Below are positions 12,571 through 24,165 of a stretch of 64,000 nt of DNA, in pieces. Numbering within the stretch: position 1 is the first letter of the stretch; each line of letters begins with the position of its first letter. Source of the DNA: Saururus chinensis (Eukaryota; Streptophyta; Magnoliopsida; Piperales; Saururaceae); the NCBI GenBank assembly GCA_035235625.1, contig CP141142.1, positions 27,972,995 to 28,036,994 of the forward strand, read 5' to 3'. The translations under genes and the position numbers were made by a program. The notes under the pieces are model-generated. The model saw only the letters and a list, made by a program, of their open reading frames with translations. It was not told the DNA's origin and did no database searches.

Positions 12571-13273
12571 CAAGTTTTTTTTTTTTAATAAGCATAACTT
12601 TACTGATTAAACATAAAAACAATACATAAATAGCCCGTTAAATACAACAAAAAAAGACGACAGGAAACTACGACAACTTAAACACTAAAATACAAGAAAT
12701 ATGACATCTTTAACACTGACCATACACGCACAAAGGAGAACAATAATTACGTGAACCATCGCTATTATAACGGACTTGCTAGTACAAATCCCAAGGGATG
12801 TCTCATTCATGTACATACCCTCTAAGTGTGCCCCATCCTTCCCCAAATAATTTGGGTAGAGGTACAGTGTGTATGTGGTTGCCCATCATCTCTGTTGAGG
12901 GTATGCATGCACCATCCTTGGTATTCGTCTCTATTTCTTCAATTTGTGATATCTTGGTTGGGACTCTCTTTTCTACTTGCATATTAGTGGTGGCATTCTT
13001 AGGAAGTTATCGGCATCTTGCTGACATGCATGAGACATCCCTTGTGATTTGTACTAGCAAGTCCATTATAATATTGATGGTTCACATAATTTTTGTTCTC
13101 CTTGGTGCTTGTATGCTCAGTGTTAAAGATGTCATATTTCTTGTTTTTTAGTGTTTAAGTTGTCGTAGTTCCTTGTCGTCTTTTTTGTGTTGTATTTAAC
13201 AGGTTATTTATGTATTGATTTTATGTTTAGTAAGTAAAGTTACACTTGTTAAGGATGGGGCACACTTAGAGGG
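12571..13273. repeat. Inverted duplication of a LINE-like 3' end
   Basis: The left arm, about 12584-12818, is the reverse complement of the right arm, about 13022-13246. In sense orientation each arm runs from GAGACATCCC to a tail with TTTATGTTTA and AGTAAAGTTA. The left one ends in an oligo(A) tract, seen as T12 at about 12573-12584. This looks like a non-LTR retrotransposon 3' end. A separate 23-bp block at 12818-12840 is exactly inverted at 13251-13273, but it lies inside the left arm and outside the right arm, so the pair cannot form one nested hairpin. Confidence 0.55.
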
Positions 13274-13480
13274 CCAACACAAGGACCTCTACTCTGGTCC
13301 TTGTGAGCAAGGACTAAAGGCACGTCCATAGTGGAGATGGTCACCAAGTGGAAAAAATTTCTTACCCAAAGTAGCACTTGTGCTTGCCTAAATTAATGGT
13401 AGAACTTGTGCTTAGTAGTGGAAGAAAAGGAAACACATGACCAAACAAATAAACCTGACAAAGGAAGCCATGCAAAACAA

Positions 13481-13610
13481 GGCAAACGAAAAAGGTGGAT
13501 AACATAGACTCAACTAAGATGGGAAAAGGAACATGAAAAGGAAAAGGCAAACGAAAAAGGTGGATAACATAGACTCAACTAAGATGGGAAAAGGAACATG
13601 AAAAGGAAAG
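13481..13610. repeat. 65-bp tandem duplication
   Basis: A 65-bp purine-rich unit starting GGCAAACGAAAAAGG at 13481 is repeated, nearly identical, from 13546. Two copies only. The surrounding 13.36-13.95 kb is purine-rich on the plus strand and has no gene. Confidence 0.85.
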
Positions 13611-13944
13611 GATGGTCATGAGGGGCTGGGAACACTGGTGGAGGGGGTGAACAAATATTGAGGAGAAGAAAAAACACACCTTGATAAACAACCAAAGTAA
13701 AGGACATACAGAACATGATAAAGGACAAAGGAAATTAAAATGAACGTAAGGCAAGGGCAAAAGATAGATTGAAATGAACATAGTCAAAAGAGAAAAGGAT
13801 AATGAGGAAAAGAAGATGAGCAAAGAGGGGAAGAAAGCTCTGGTTGAGGGAAGTGAACTCAAAGGCTAGAAATTGGGGAAATAGAAGGAGTGATAGGCAA
13901 GGTGAGGTTGGGGAGACAAGTAGGAGAAGAAAAATGGTGCTAGT

Positions 13945-14800
13945 GTTGGACCAGGGTGTGGCTCGGGCCCATTTTGGTCCATGTTGTTCACGGGCCAGGT
14001 CAGCCAATACAAGCCACGGGGTCCAAGGTTATTGGGGGTAGTTGCGTCAACCCCACATGAGCCATCGTGACATAAATTCTAATGGGACTCGCATTCGTCA
14101 CACACACATACTAGGCATGTGACTAGGGTATACATTAACACGTTGTGAGGCTTCACTCACAAATTAAATGTTGATAGTCGGACCCGCAACTAGTGAGGGA
14201 TCAACCTTGTAAAGGGCTTGGCCATGTGCTGGGAGTCTAGGCCCCTGCAGGCTCTGAGGAGCAGAGCCCGCTCCCGTTATGTCAAACCCTCTTAGTATAA
14301 CCGAAAAATTCAACAAGATGTCCAACTTATGAAGCCCATCTAAGAAGCCCACTTAAAAAGTTACGAGGAGGGGTATAAAAGGGATAGAAGAGGGAGAGGA
14401 GGAACCCTAGTTGGTGTGTGATGCCTCCCTCTCCTCTCCCTTCTCCCAATCCGCCCCCTCTCCCTATTTGGTTCCGCCTCCTCTCTTGGTGTTGGAGATA
14501 CTTCTTTGCTAGCCGCCCCTCTCCTTCTCCTCTAATCCTTTCCTTGGTGCATTGTGCATGGTGCAAGAGAGGAAGACTCTTGTTTGCTGGTTGAGGCTTC
14601 AAGGACAAGCTTTGGATCATCCCCTTGCTGTGCTTTCAATCCAAGAGAACGGTGGTAGAGGGATCTACACATAAAGAGGTAAAATCTCATCCTTTGGTTA
14701 TTCAATTTTGTATCAATTGAGATCGGACACCTGTGTGAAGGCTAGAGCACGTTCAGGGGTTGATCAGCCCAAGGTCAGTCCGTATTTACTCAAGTATTTT
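13945..14800 (+). mobile_element. LTR-like or TRIM-like sequence
   Basis: A promoter-like layout: GGTATAAAAGG near 14372 followed by a pyrimidine-rich, GC-richer leader (14415-14540). It has the composition of a plant LTR with TATA box and 5' leader. I could not fix TG/CA ends, a TSD or a partner, so this is a probable solo LTR or fossil fragment. The minus-strand frame at 14327-14620 is a product of the CT-rich leader. Confidence 0.35.
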
Positions 14801-15559
14801 GATTTGATTATTTGCATGCCCTTGATTACATGTTTTATTGATTATATAATTACATGTTTATACCTCTTATGTAGTTATCGATAAAAAAATAGTCAAGCCT
14901 CGATGCTAGACCACCCAGCCCCGAGGTTAGGGGCAAGCCTCGATGCTGCCTTGCTGATGCCCAAGACTTCCTTCCATGATCGCCCCAAAGTCACCAGGAG
15001 AAACTTGCAGCCTCTCCAATAGTTTTTGTCAACCCACGCCAATTATACACAATCAGTGAATATTTGTCATCTGAAAATACATGGACAAGGGATTTGATCT
15101 GAATATACATGGACAACGGATTTCTAAGGACCGTATTAAGGGGGTGCAGTAGCTAACAAGGGGGGTGGAGAAAATTTTTTTTTATGGGGACAGTACCAGC
15201 TTTGTTATTTCTGTAGTAGAGCTGGAGTGGAGTCAATGCAAGAACACCTGATTCAGGAAGCTTTCAAGTGGCTGGATCAGTTTAGGCTTGTAACCTTTGC
15301 GCATGTGCTTAGAAAATGGCTATGGGGTGCCTCATCACTTTGACCCTGTTATCCCAAATCAGAAGAACAAGATTCTAATGTTTTTCGTTTGGCATGAACA
15401 TTCATAAGTGCCACTTGGCCTTGACAGGACGCATAGTCAATGCTCATTTAAAATCTTTAAAATTCAAAGAGAAACTCTTTCATATACAAAGATCGACTAA
15501 CAAAGGAAAAATTAAGATTTTTCCCAGATAAGTACTAAATTAAATGCAAGGATAATCTT
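14801..15559. other. Intergenic, downstream of the membrane-protein gene
   Basis: No gene seen. A short direct repeat AAGCCTCGATGCT occurs at about 14895 and 14934. The last few hundred bases would hold the 3' untranslated region of the minus-strand gene that ends at 15560. Confidence 0.4.
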
Positions 15560-16219
15560 TTATGGTGAGTTTTTGATGGATCCCACAGCAATGTCAATCT
15601 CAATCAAATTATCCTCCTCATTAATCTCTGAGAAGAGCTCCTTAAGTCCATGTTGATCTGATATAGATTCATGGAGAAAGTCCTGCAAGTTTGGCAAGAA
15701 TGCTGCCATGTTTGTATCTCCAGATTCCATGTGGTGCCCACTTTGGAGAGCAATCTCAATAAGACTCTCTTCGTCAGAAATTGATTCCTCAGAGCTTGCT
15801 GGCACCTGACCCATATTGTATGGAATGCACCAGTCGTCCTCGGAGTCACCACTGCTATAAGAGAAATCATCAATACTTTTAGTGTCTAAATCGACAATGT
15901 CTGATCCCACGAGAGTGTTCTTGTTCAGCTGACACACATCACCATCTGATTCAAGAAACTTCTCTAAATCCACCAACTCGCCGTCCCTTTTCTGAAGGGA
16001 TCCTCCATATGTCCTAACAAAAGTTCCCGGGGGCAAGGAAGATCCCTTCAAAATCTTTCCTTTGTTCGAGAAGTTTACAAGTAAAGAAACAGTCGACAAA
16101 ATCAGAACACAGAACGTAACAGCCATGGAGAATGGAACACAACCTGAAAGAAAGGAAATGATCGAGAGAAGGATACCGAAGAAAAGAACAAGCTGCTTGA
16201 AGAGAATCAGACAGCCCAT
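15560..16219 (-). CDS. Plant two-helix membrane protein with acidic tail, unknown function
   Basis: A single uninterrupted frame encodes 219 residues from the Met at 16219; an upstream in-frame Met at 16285 would give 241. I prefer 16219 because MGCLILFKQL leads straight into two hydrophobic helices, about residues 6-28 and 30-50, separated by a short GCVPF turn. The remaining ~165 residues are polar and acidic, rich in Asp, Glu and Ser, with no catalytic motif I recognise. Two similar short segments stand out: EESLIEIALQSGHH in the middle and NLIEIDIAVGSIK at the C-terminus. The conserved-looking C-terminal motif, codon use and clean frame argue for a real gene, probably a plant-specific transmembrane protein. 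Topology suggests a membrane hairpin with a long cytosolic tail. No intron is evident in the coding part. Function cannot be stated. Confidence 0.75.
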   Translation of the reverse strand: MGCLILFKQLVLFFGILLSIISFLSGCVPFSMAVTFCVLILSTVSLLVNFSNKGKILKGSSLPPGTFVRTYGGSLQKRDGELVDLEKFLESDGDVCQLNKNTLVGSDIVDLDTKSIDDFSYSSGDSEDDWCIPYNMGQVPASSEESISDEESLIEIALQSGHHMESGDTNMAAFLPNLQDFLHESISDQHGLKELFSEINEEDNLIEIDIAVGSIKNSP

Positions 16220-16800
16220 TTTAGATACTGTATGATCTGACCCAAATCTTTTAGAACAGAGTAGATAAAGATTTGCTTTGGTCACAAATGTTTCAGATGG
16301 AATGGTTCATGGGAATGTCAATAATTGTTGCATAATTCATTTTCACAAGGCAAAAGAAAGAAGAAGATAGAAAGAAGCCAGCCGGAAGCAAGTACCGTTT
16401 CATCAAGAAACTAGAAAGGCACAAGCACATGTAAATCAGAGAAAGAAATGTATCCAAACGGAAATTGCATCCAAATTCGTTGTTTACTTCTCTTCACTCT
16501 TTCCAATTTCCCTTCCTCCTGAAAAGCTGTACTTTGATTCCTTCTGTTATCTGCAACCGACTACATGTTGAAAGAATCAAAAACTCCATCTAGCTTGGAA
16601 ACTCGAAAAGCCATGTGCTCCTTACCTTTTCTCTTTGTCGTTAGTCGCCGTGGAAACGAGGCGAATGGTCTCTGAATGTTGCACGAAAGAGAACTGCACT
16701 TGGACGAAGGCTGTTTCATGAAGCACAGACTAGGGATGACTCCTACCAGTTTAGTGGAAACCATTTCAGGCCACTACTCATAGTTTCTGCTTTTATTGAT
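16220..16800 (-). promoter_or_regulatory. Leader and promoter region of the membrane-protein gene
   Basis: Sequence upstream of the minus-strand gene: pyrimidine-rich on the sense strand near 16350-16560, as in many plant leaders. A 67-codon minus frame at 16561-16764 is not supported as a gene; it could be an upstream exon or chance. No TATA box can be assigned with confidence. Confidence 0.3.
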
Positions 16801-19368
16801 AGAATGTATCCATATGGACTCAAATGATCTCCCTTATTACCCTGTTTCATTAAAATATTTTTTAAGAGGGTTTATGGGCTGCAAAAATTATTGGGGTGCA
16901 TATAGATACGTTCATATTGGTTATCTGCCCGCTGTCAAGTTCTAGGAAGGATCAATTCAGCTAACAGAGAAGTGGGAAATAGTCTAGTAAACGGGTCAAA
17001 TTCACTTCTCATTTCATTTGCACTATTTGTTTAGGCATGCAGGGGTATCATGGACGTTCTTAGTCCAATTGTATTTAAGTATATATATGTATTTAATTAG
17101 GGTCGACATTTCTTTATCACTACGACAAATATGAAGGCTAACACCAAACGATATTTTAATAGTGGCTGTAGACATAGACATATAGTTGCCTATGTTCCCA
17201 GACATACACTTATCTATAAATGATAACATGCATCTTCGCCAAATAAAAAAATATAGATGAGTACTCATGTACTATGCTATTAGGCCAAACATAGTACATA
17301 ACTATAGATAAAAGTAAGTAGTAAAAATAGGGATCCAATATCTAAACTTTCTACTTAGTTACAAATAATAATATTAGTTACAAATAATAATATTAATTAG
17401 TTTTTTTAGTACAGATGTTGATAAACCTATACCACTTTTTTTTTAATAAAACCTTATATAAGTTTTGATTGGAAAAAAAAATAATCTCAAATAACAACAG
17501 GAGGACCCACTTTTTTGTTTAATTAAAATATGTTGTAGAGTTTCGTTGGGCAAAAAAGTGTAGGAAAATCATTATCCTGTCAGGACATCTGTGTTTTTCG
17601 AATGTCCTCGGACAGAATTGAACAAAATATGTTGCAGACCAGACCAGAGGGGACACGAACAAAAGGGTATGTATGTAGTGGACGTACACTGACAGCCCTT
17701 TTGTACACGCCTGATTATATCCGTAAACACCCCCATTCGCACGCCAGTAATAAAGAGGCTCAACAATAAATCTGCCTTTCTTTAAAGGAAAATGCTTAAC
17801 CTAAATAAATTCAGCCATAAACGTTTTCTAAAGAAAATCATCTACAATGTTACCCACGATAGAAGTTCCCTTGAATTATACCTGGATACAATAAAAATTC
17901 GCATGAATTTCCTTGAATTAGAGTTCTGACATTAATTTACTCTGGTCATTCAAACGCAGTTAAATTATATAAACTCTATTTGACGCTAGCGAAGGGTAAG
18001 AAATTTTTCTTGTGAAACAGTAAAATAACCCGAAACCCTTGTTTGAATTTGACATCATCAATAGCTTTTTGTGTCTGTAGTTTGGGTGCCCTAATCATTA
18101 AGGGGAGGATGACTTTATATTCTTTTTGCCTCACACTAAATGGAAGTAATCCTTGATTCATTATTACTTACGTTTTAAGCCTGCACACGAAATTATATCT
18201 TTTCCATAGTGGAGTCAAGCCCTTTTCGGTTAGTGTTTATCTACACACAAAAAAAAAAAGAAAAAAAGCCCTTTACGGTTAAGGGTTGAAATTTTTCTGT
18301 GATGGCCTTTTTATACCCAATTCCGCATGCAGTCGGACCTGAATTTTCACTACCGTTGTATGGCCTGAAATTTGTTTCAGGTCACCCCATCCATTTGTTG
18401 TGTATTGGCCCTAACTTGTGCTGAGTGCAATTACATGTACAAGGGATATTTATGGAGTATGCACCCATCGAGGGTCCTTAGTTCCTCCCTCCATTTCTTC
18501 TTAAAAGAGATGTGATACATAAGGACCTTCATAATCAAGACGTCAAACCATGTGTAAGTAGTTAAAATCAAATCCTAGTTCAAATTGGTATATGTAAAGT
18601 GAGGATTTATTTGATATAAAGCAATTTCTATTTGTAGTCATATTTGGGATTGGCATATCTTTTAAAGTAGAAAACTAAATCTCCCCCTGAAAAAACTAAA
18701 TCAAAGCTGGATACACTGAGAAGGTGTACAAAGTAAAAAGTGTTACAAGTCAGCTTTTCTCCTATAAAATATGACCTAGATTCTAATCATACAACCACTA
18801 TCAAATAAATGTACGAACATTCATGAGCACATATGAATAAGATCAGGGTATGATGAATTTCACATTTAATAACTTAAATAAAATGTTCATACCAACATTT
18901 ATAATTTTATGGAAAAATCAATAAAGTTGAGAAACTATTAAAACACACCTAGTGTAGGGAGAAGTACAAGATTTGGCTTCATTTCGGTAGGGGCCTATTT
19001 CGGTTTGATTTGGAAAATTTTGGAGAAATTTGAGAAAAATTTAGCCGAGGGGGCTACAGGATAGTTGAAGTTTCAAGGAGGTCAAGGGAGCTTGACAAGA
19101 TCTTAAATTGGTACTGTAAGATGCAAAAATTAACTAATTAATGAAACCCTCAACCCAAAAATGAATTAAATAATGAAACCCCCATCCTAATAGAGCCAAG
19201 CCAAACTGGCATAAAAAACAACAAAAAGAGTTATGTCGAACCCAAATCGGTGATAAATTTTGGGTAAACGTTTTTTGCCAAAGGTCTATTTCTACATTTT
19301 GCATAGAATTTTGTCAAAATTGGCCGAACTTTGTCACTATGACCCCTAGATGGGCACTTGGTACTAAT
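16801..19368. other. Gene-poor stretch
   Basis: Read on both strands. No domain-bearing frame, no clear inverted ends. An A-rich run lies at 18248-18266. A stretch at about 18960-19330 is diffuse repeat-like DNA that I cannot classify. Confidence 0.4.
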
Positions 19369-19377
19369 TGAAACAAA

Positions 19378-21195
19378 GAGTTTTTTCCCATATTACCTAG
19401 CTCAAGACACAAATATCTCATATTTTCTAAATTTTAACACTTAATCTCATGTGACCTGGTTTAGGACAATACTCTTAGGTCATAAATGAACTCGTACCCA
19501 AATTCTTATCTCATTATTGAATCATGAAAGGAGCCAGGGAGCTTCGTTCTAGTGGGGAGTTATTATTGGTGGCAAATTACTGACTATGGCTCACTGGAAG
19601 CAAATTACCGATGGTGACTCGTCGACGAGTGGCTGAAGGAGGTAAAAACCCTCATTTTTTCAATTTTCTTCCGCAGAATTTCCCAATCAAAAAAATTCAT
19701 CCTTACTAGGCATTAGTGGCCCATCCTCTCACCTAATGAACAAAGTGACTCATAATATAATGTGGCTCATATTACATCAACAATAACAGGATTTGTCAAT
19801 AATACATTTTATTGATTATACGATATGCATCATATTGTGTTAACGATAATACAATATGTTCTTTGTGCTAGCGACCCATAATAAAATTTGGTTCATGTTA
19901 CATATATGATAACACAACATGTCAGCAATACGTGTTATTAATAATATGATATGCTCCATATCGCATATACAATAACACAATATTAACCATATCGTGTTAA
20001 CGATACTACGATATGTGTTTATTGAGCTGACAACAAATAATAGGATATCCTCCATATCACATATACATAACATGATATTCGTCGTATAGTGTTAACAATA
20101 ACATGATATGTGTTATTTGAGCTGACAACCCATTATACGATATCCTATATATTGCATATATGTTAACACGATATTCACCATATCATGTTAACGATAACAT
20201 GACGATGATTCTTTTAGCTTGACAACCCATAATACGATATCCTTCATATTTCATATATGATAACACGATGTTCACCATATCATATTAATGATAACATGAT
20301 ATGTGTTCTTTAGCCAGCGACCCATAATACGATATGCACCATATCCCATATACAATAACATGATATTCACAATATAGTGTTAACAATAACACAACATGTG
20401 TTTTCTTTGAGCGAGCGACCCATAATATGATATCCTTCATATCGTATACAAGATAACACAACATGTCAATAATACATGTTATTGATAATAAAATATGATC
20501 CATATCATATATAAGGTAACATGATATGCATTCTTTTTGTGTTTTAAAAAACATGACATTCACGACATTTGCAAATATGTGTTATTGATACAAGTGTTCA
20601 TCAAGTCAGGGATGAAAGCCTCTAAAATTGTGTACATGCTTACATAAGATGTTCTACACAATAAAACTTGCATACAAAAAACATACTAGAGTCCCTATTT
20701 ACACAGTAGGGTAGGTGGCTATCATGACTATTCTACAGTGTCCTTCTTTAGCATCCACATGCCTCTCCATTTTTATATAGCATTGTTCTCACTGGATAGT
20801 CCCCCATGATTCCTTTTTTGCGTTGCTGGTGTCATCATGCTCTCCTTTGTAGGGATAAGTAGTTTATGTGGTTAGAAATTTTTAGACAAAAATCAGAGAA
20901 GAGCGATCACTTATAAAGTGAGGGAAGTCAACAATCACTAGACAAAAATCAGAATTCGCTCTTGAAGGGAATTACCGTGTGAAAATCACAAATCGTCACT
21001 CAGCTCTGATCGCCTATTTGCTTATTCATCGTAGCGAGTAGTTTGGACAACTTTAAACCCTAACCCTTGCTGCAGGGGTATTTTGGTCCAATTTTTTAAA
21101 AATATCATGTAAACTCAAGTTCTATAGAATATTTTTTACAAAACCAAGGAATATAGAGTATATGCATCTTAGGCCACCTAATATGGAAAAATCTC
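19378..21195. mobile_element. Non-autonomous MULE with internal 97-bp array
   Basis: Left end starts GAGTTTTTTCCCATATTA at 19378. Right end finishes as the complement of GAGATTTTTCCATATTAGG at 21195. The inverted similarity extends about 100 bp. The 9-bp flanks are TGAAACAAA (19369-19377) and TTAAACAAA (21196-21204), 8 of 9 identical. Long inverted repeats with a 9-bp duplication are diagnostic of Mutator-like elements. Its left end closely matches the element starting at 61682, which carries transposase sequence. The interior is mainly a tandem array (19740-20570). No transposase is visible. Confidence 0.85.
19740..20570. repeat. ~97-bp tandem array inside the MULE
   Basis: A GACCCATAATACGATATCC-type anchor recurs at 20029, 20124, 20221, 20318 and 20415, that is every 95-97 bp, with an older copy at 19871. 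Each unit contains short palindromes such as GTTAACGATAACATGATAT and CACGATATTCACCATATC. Units differ by about 10-20%. Related segments occur at 62520-62760 and about 63600-63830 in the MULE at the right edge. Confidence 0.85.
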
Positions 21196-21204
21196 TTAAA
21201 CAAA

Positions 21205-22695
21205 AAACACTAAGACTTACAAACAACTATTCATTACCAAAACATGGTTTTTAAATCTATACTTTGGTGGAGAATTCATACAATCATCACTAGAACAAGT
21301 ATATGCCTCCAAATTATAACTTATGGAATAGTTGAGCTCAGCCGACAGATCATGACCCACTGGCATAGGAGGGTAGTGGGTTTGAATCACGCAACAGATA
21401 TGTGCGTGCCCAATGCATATCAATGGGACTATAACTTAAGCCACCAAGGGTAAAAAACATAATTTCCACCTTAATGTTTTCAAAAAACACAAAAATTTTA
21501 GGTGGTTTATGAGGTTAGAAAAAGTACTTTCAACTCGAATTTCATATAGATCTCCATGCAACCAACATGCTTGAATTATTAGATCATCATATGCAAACCA
21601 CGAATCTATGCAAGAATTTGTCATAAATTTATTAAATCATTAAATATGATGATATTTGATAAAAACTCGTCAAAGATAGTGGTAAACATGCTATAAAATT
21701 GTCAAGGAGATATCTGTTCTAGAACATGATTAAAGGGAGTCATACTTTCAGCAATTGGCCTAATTAAATTACTTTCCCTTATTATGTAGTTAGTTTCAAA
21801 ACATTCATAAAAAATACTAAATAGTAACACCAAAAAATTAGAAAATGTGAGCACAATCTATCTATTGCATGGAGCATCATTTGGTAAATGCTTCAATAAC
21901 TTTGTAGATTAAGAAAATATGAAAAAAAATCATAAAGTTTTAATCATGATTAGAAAGACTAATCCTATTTAAATCAATTCAACCATCAATCTACTTCAAA
22001 CAACAACATAATAAAACTCAGTAAAGGTGCCATAACATAATGCATAATAATAAGGTTTTGATAAGACACTCTTATTGAAGGTCTTGATAGTTTACACTAT
22101 GGTGTTATATAGATAGTTGAGGAGCCTCCTTATAACTATTTTGCATCGTATCAAGCATGCCCTGCAGAGTATTGATCTAGATTGAAAATTATCACAAACT
22201 AACCAAATCAATTTAAATACATAGCAATTTTTCTTAAGAAGTAAAAAACCCCTAAATTGTGCAAATAAATAAAATGATGAAAACAAAAAATGCACATGAT
22301 TTTTACATGGAATACCCAATGAGGAAAAAACCACGGGGCCTGGCCAAGTCTTGAATACACTATGAAAATTAGAATTATAAATTCATTCATGATTACACAC
22401 AAAATAAATCATCACGTACGCCAAATTCTCAATGACTAGCGCCTAAAGTATATGATCTTTAATTGTCAACAATTCATTGAAGGTTTGAAAGTAGGTACAG
22501 CCATGGTGTAATCAACCTCTCGACTTCAAACTCTTAAAAGAACAAATAGAAACTCTCTCTTAGAAGTATGAGTAGATTCAGAGCATAACAATAGTTCATT
22601 GGATTTTCTCTCAAGCAAGGAAGCATATAGAAAATAACCCAAGTAGAGAGAAAAAGAAGAAACAAAAAAATTTTCAATAATAAATTACTCTTATA

Positions 22696-22769
<74 letters not shown>

Positions 22770-23685
22770 CATATTAGGGAAGTCCTTTCCTTTCTATGAG
22801 GTCAAACTTGCACATAGCTTTGACATCGAATGTTCACACATTTACGATCATGCCTTAAACATTGAAAACATACTACAACAAGAAGCTATTCCTAGTTGCA
22901 TGCTTGATCTCCGAGCTTTGTTGCTTTCATGTCTTTAAGTTGAGCGTTTGAGTACTACAAGTCGAGCATTTGAGTGCAATGTAACTTCAATATGAATCTT
23001 GAATTCTTTAGCTCAATTTTTATTTTTTAAATTCTGGGGTGATGTTGCAAATGATAAAAAATAACCTATATAATGTTGTCATTGATTTCCGAATCTCATG
23101 ATGCTTTTTCATGACATTCTTGCTTCAAAGTGACTTAAATTTTTAAGCTCTACACCTTCTTCAATGTATAAATGCAAAGCTAATCTTCTTACTGATAATA
23201 CACCTCATGTTTTTAATTAAAGACATATTATTACATCATTCTTTCTAAATTTTAAACTATTTTTTTGTCATGAGAATTGCCCACACAATTTATCTTCCTT
23301 TAGATTATCCCATTTGGCTATTCGGTGACAAAACACCTTACATTATATTACTTCAATATGACTTTTGGTACTTTAGCAATGTAAATCCCCCTAAGTATTA
23401 TAAACTTGTAAATTGCATACCAAAAAATAAAGACTATATGCAAATTAGTATGTATTGGTAATAAAGTAAACACAATAATACAATGCACACTAAAGTTCAA
23501 ACCTCAAAGCTAATCAAATTTTCACTAAAAACATATTAATATGTCTTTTCTCGCATAAAATGTCTTCTCCACATTTTGTCACAAATTGACAAAGGTAAAA
23601 TACAAAATGAAAATAAGAGAAGAAGAAGAAACGTAATGTGTGGAACTCAAAATATTTCTTAATCATGAAGTAATCAAGATACTAA
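21205..23685. other. Gene-poor stretch with AT microsatellite and possible SINE-like motif
   Basis: No supported gene. A long (AT)n run occupies about 22701-22767. Around 21330-21400 there is a weak tRNA-like pair of boxes (GAGCTCAGCCG and GGGTTTGAATCAC), which could be a SINE relic. The stretch GAGGAAAAAACCACGG near 22320 is reminiscent of plant retrotransposon flanks, without domains to prove it. Confidence 0.35.
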
Positions 23686-24165
23686 GAGGTTGTTTGTGTG
23701 TTTAATGTTTTAGAAATGAAAGTAGAAGTGGAAGAAGAAATTTTCAATAATTCACCACTGAGTCATAATTACGTTTGGTACTTGAAGTTTTTATAATAAA
23801 TTTGGATATTACGTCAAACCCATTTTTAAAACATTAAACTAATATAACTCTCTCTCCTAAAGTCTGATATGCACATTCTTGGTACTATTCTACTCCGAAA
23901 TTCAAGTCCTATCAAACAAGATCCCACAATAGTAGGTAATTTTAAACTTTTAAAGTGGACCCCACCTATTTAGCACACTTTTCGAGGCTCAAATAAATTT
24001 AAAAAATAATAGAATCTATAATTATGAAACGGGGGGCTCGGAGCTAGAATGAGGTGATTCTAACTCAAAATGACTTGGAATAACTTTCAGATGGAATTTC
24101 TAATTTCGCCCACCTTTTGCACCCAAACATGATTCCAATAATAAGAACTGAAATTGGGGCGATCA
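23686..24165. mobile_element. PIF/Harbinger-type MITE, decayed copy 2 (inverted relative to copy 1)
   Basis: The reverse complement of this stretch aligns along most of its length with 8236-8803. Shared blocks include TTTTAGAAATGAAAGTAGA near the left end and TATTGGAATCATGTTTG (complement) near 24125. The right terminus has been lost, so no TSD can be read. Confidence 0.65.

Noticed and set aside
12798-13151. 117-codon open frame as a membrane protein gene
   Set aside because: It lies across the LINE-like inverted duplication and its hydrophobic content follows from T-rich DNA.
19740-20570. CRISPR-like repeat array
   Set aside because: Units are contiguous 97-bp tandem copies with gradual divergence and no unique spacers, inside a plant MULE.
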